A stretch of 5,959 nt of DNA from Truepera sp. (GTDB lineage: Bacteria > Deinococcota > Deinococci > Deinococcales > Trueperaceae). Location of the stretch: contig JAGXSO010000145.1 in NCBI GenBank assembly GCA_018333775.1, positions 1 through 5,959 of the forward strand. Direction: 5' to 3'. A program made the position numbers and the translations under genes. Below, piece after piece: positions 5,380 through 5,959 of this stretch. Position 1 is the first letter of the stretch. Each line of letters begins with the position of its first letter. The notes under the pieces are model-generated. The model was not told where the DNA came from, did no database searches, and saw only the letters and a program-made list of their open reading frames with translations.

Positions 5380-5959
5380 GGCTAACAGCGCTGCTTAGCA
5401 GCAGCGCCTGCTCGCGCAGCAAGGGGCCGAGGGCGCGCTGCAAGGTAGTGGGGTCTGCTGAGGTAGGCAAGAGCAGCCTGGCCGGGGCCCTGACGTTCCA
5501 GACCGGAGCCTCGGGGTGCAACCCGGCCAGCGCCTTAGCGCGCGCTAGGCCGCTAGTAATGTCGCCTAGCTGGTCGATTAAACCCCGCGCCAGAGCGTCC
5601 TCACCCGACCAGACGCGGCCTTGCCCCAGCGCATCAACCGTCTCCTTGCTAAGCCCTCTCCCTTCGGCCACGCGGGCAACAAAGCGCTGGTAGACTTCGC
5701 CAATATAGTGCGCAATTAGCTCCCGCTCCTCCGGGCTAAAGGGCTGGTTAGCGCTGTAAAGCTGCGCAAAGCGCCCCCGCGAGAGCGCCTCAGGTTGCAG
5801 GCCGTATTGGGCGTAGAACTGCTCAAGCACAAACTTAACAGTCAGCACCCCGATCGATCCGGTAACGGTGGTCGGGGCGGCGACGATATGCCGGGCGCTA
5901 GTCAGCACGTAGTAGCCGCCGCTGGCGGCCACGCTACCCATCACTGCCACCACCGGCTT
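5360..5959 (-). CDS. sppA: Signal peptide peptidase SppA (S49 family), C-terminal part, cut by window edge
   Basis: This membrane-associated serine protease degrades cleaved signal peptides. The visible 199 residues run from the window's right edge, reading KPVVAVMGSVAASGGYYVL. The nucleophile serine is in AASGGYY (visible residue 13, codon 5921-5923). GSIGV follows at 35-39, and the S49 C-terminal core ends in GRVWSGEDALARGLIDQLGD (114-133), a strongly conserved family segment. The GTG codons at 5948-5953 lie inside the domain and are not the start; the frame continues past the edge. In the short Bacillus-type enzyme the catalytic Lys comes about 52 residues after the Ser. Here that place is SRGRFAQ with no Lys, so the lysine is probably in an N-terminal domain outside the window, as in the long E. 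coli type. The last 20 bp overlap the end of the convergent DUF3352-like gene. Confidence 0.93.
   Translation of the reverse strand, partial: KPVVAVMGSVAASGGYYVLTSARHIVAAPTTVTGSIGVLTVKFVLEQFYAQYGLQPEALSRGRFAQLYSANQPFSPEERELIAHYIGEVYQRFVARVAEGRGLSKETVDALGQGRVWSGEDALARGLIDQLGDITSGLARAKALAGLHPEAPVWNVRAPARLLLPTSADPTTLQRALGPLLREQALLLSSAVSLTSSPR
5388..5407. terminator. Perfect 8-bp hairpin between convergent genes
   Basis: GCGCTGCT (5388-5395), loop TAGC (5396-5399), AGCAGCGC (5400-5407) form a perfect GC-rich stem starting 9 nt after the stop codon at 5379. There is no T-run on either side, which argues against a classical intrinsic terminator. In high-GC bacteria such stems at convergent gene ends can still end or stabilise transcripts. 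It lies inside the last codons of sppA on the other strand, so its shape may partly come from coding for Leu-Leu-Ser-Ser-Ala. Confidence 0.4.

Noticed and set aside
5169..5693. 174-residue plus-strand frame at the right end
   Set aside because: It is Arg-rich and runs across the DUF3352-like tail and antisense to sppA, whose motifs are unmistakable.

Overview
The window comes from a high-GC bacterium. Codons end mostly in G or C, and the genes follow strong GGAGG-type ribosome binding sites. The exported protein at 3661-5379 resembles the DUF3352-type proteins known from Deinococcota, and the SppA looks like a two-domain type. A Deinococcota or Truepera-like host is therefore possible, but this is only an impression. 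No rRNA or marker gene is present to settle it.

Layout. The left third (1 to about 1570) is a worn accessory region. It holds the 3' two thirds of a HigA-type antitoxin gene (+ strand). It also holds an MNT/HEPN toxin-antitoxin pair on the - strand: the nucleotidyltransferase antitoxin mntA is intact, but the HEPN toxin hepT has no start codon and carries two in-frame TAG codons. Next come two unrelated housekeeping remnants on the + strand, run together. One is the 5' part of formate-tetrahydrofolate ligase (fhs), broken by a frameshift. It passes directly into an internal scrap of transaldolase (tal).

The right two thirds (1591-5959) are dense core-type genes: a full-length transketolase (tkt), then a secreted duplicated-domain DUF3352-like protein on the same strand. 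A convergent SppA-family signal peptide peptidase, cut by the window's right edge, overlaps the tail of the DUF3352-like gene by 20 bp. A perfect 8-bp stem with a 4-nt loop lies just after the DUF3352-like stop codon.

How the genes relate. The tal scrap beside tkt suggests that a pentose-phosphate gene cluster once stood here and was eroded by recombination. The mntA/hepT remnant looks like a toxin-antitoxin module that lost its toxin and kept its antitoxin. I found no CRISPR array, tRNA, rRNA, complete insertion sequence or clear attachment site. I see no new system. The most unusual items are the toxin-dead MNT/HEPN pair with its RNase motif still intact and the fhs-tal chimeric remnant.
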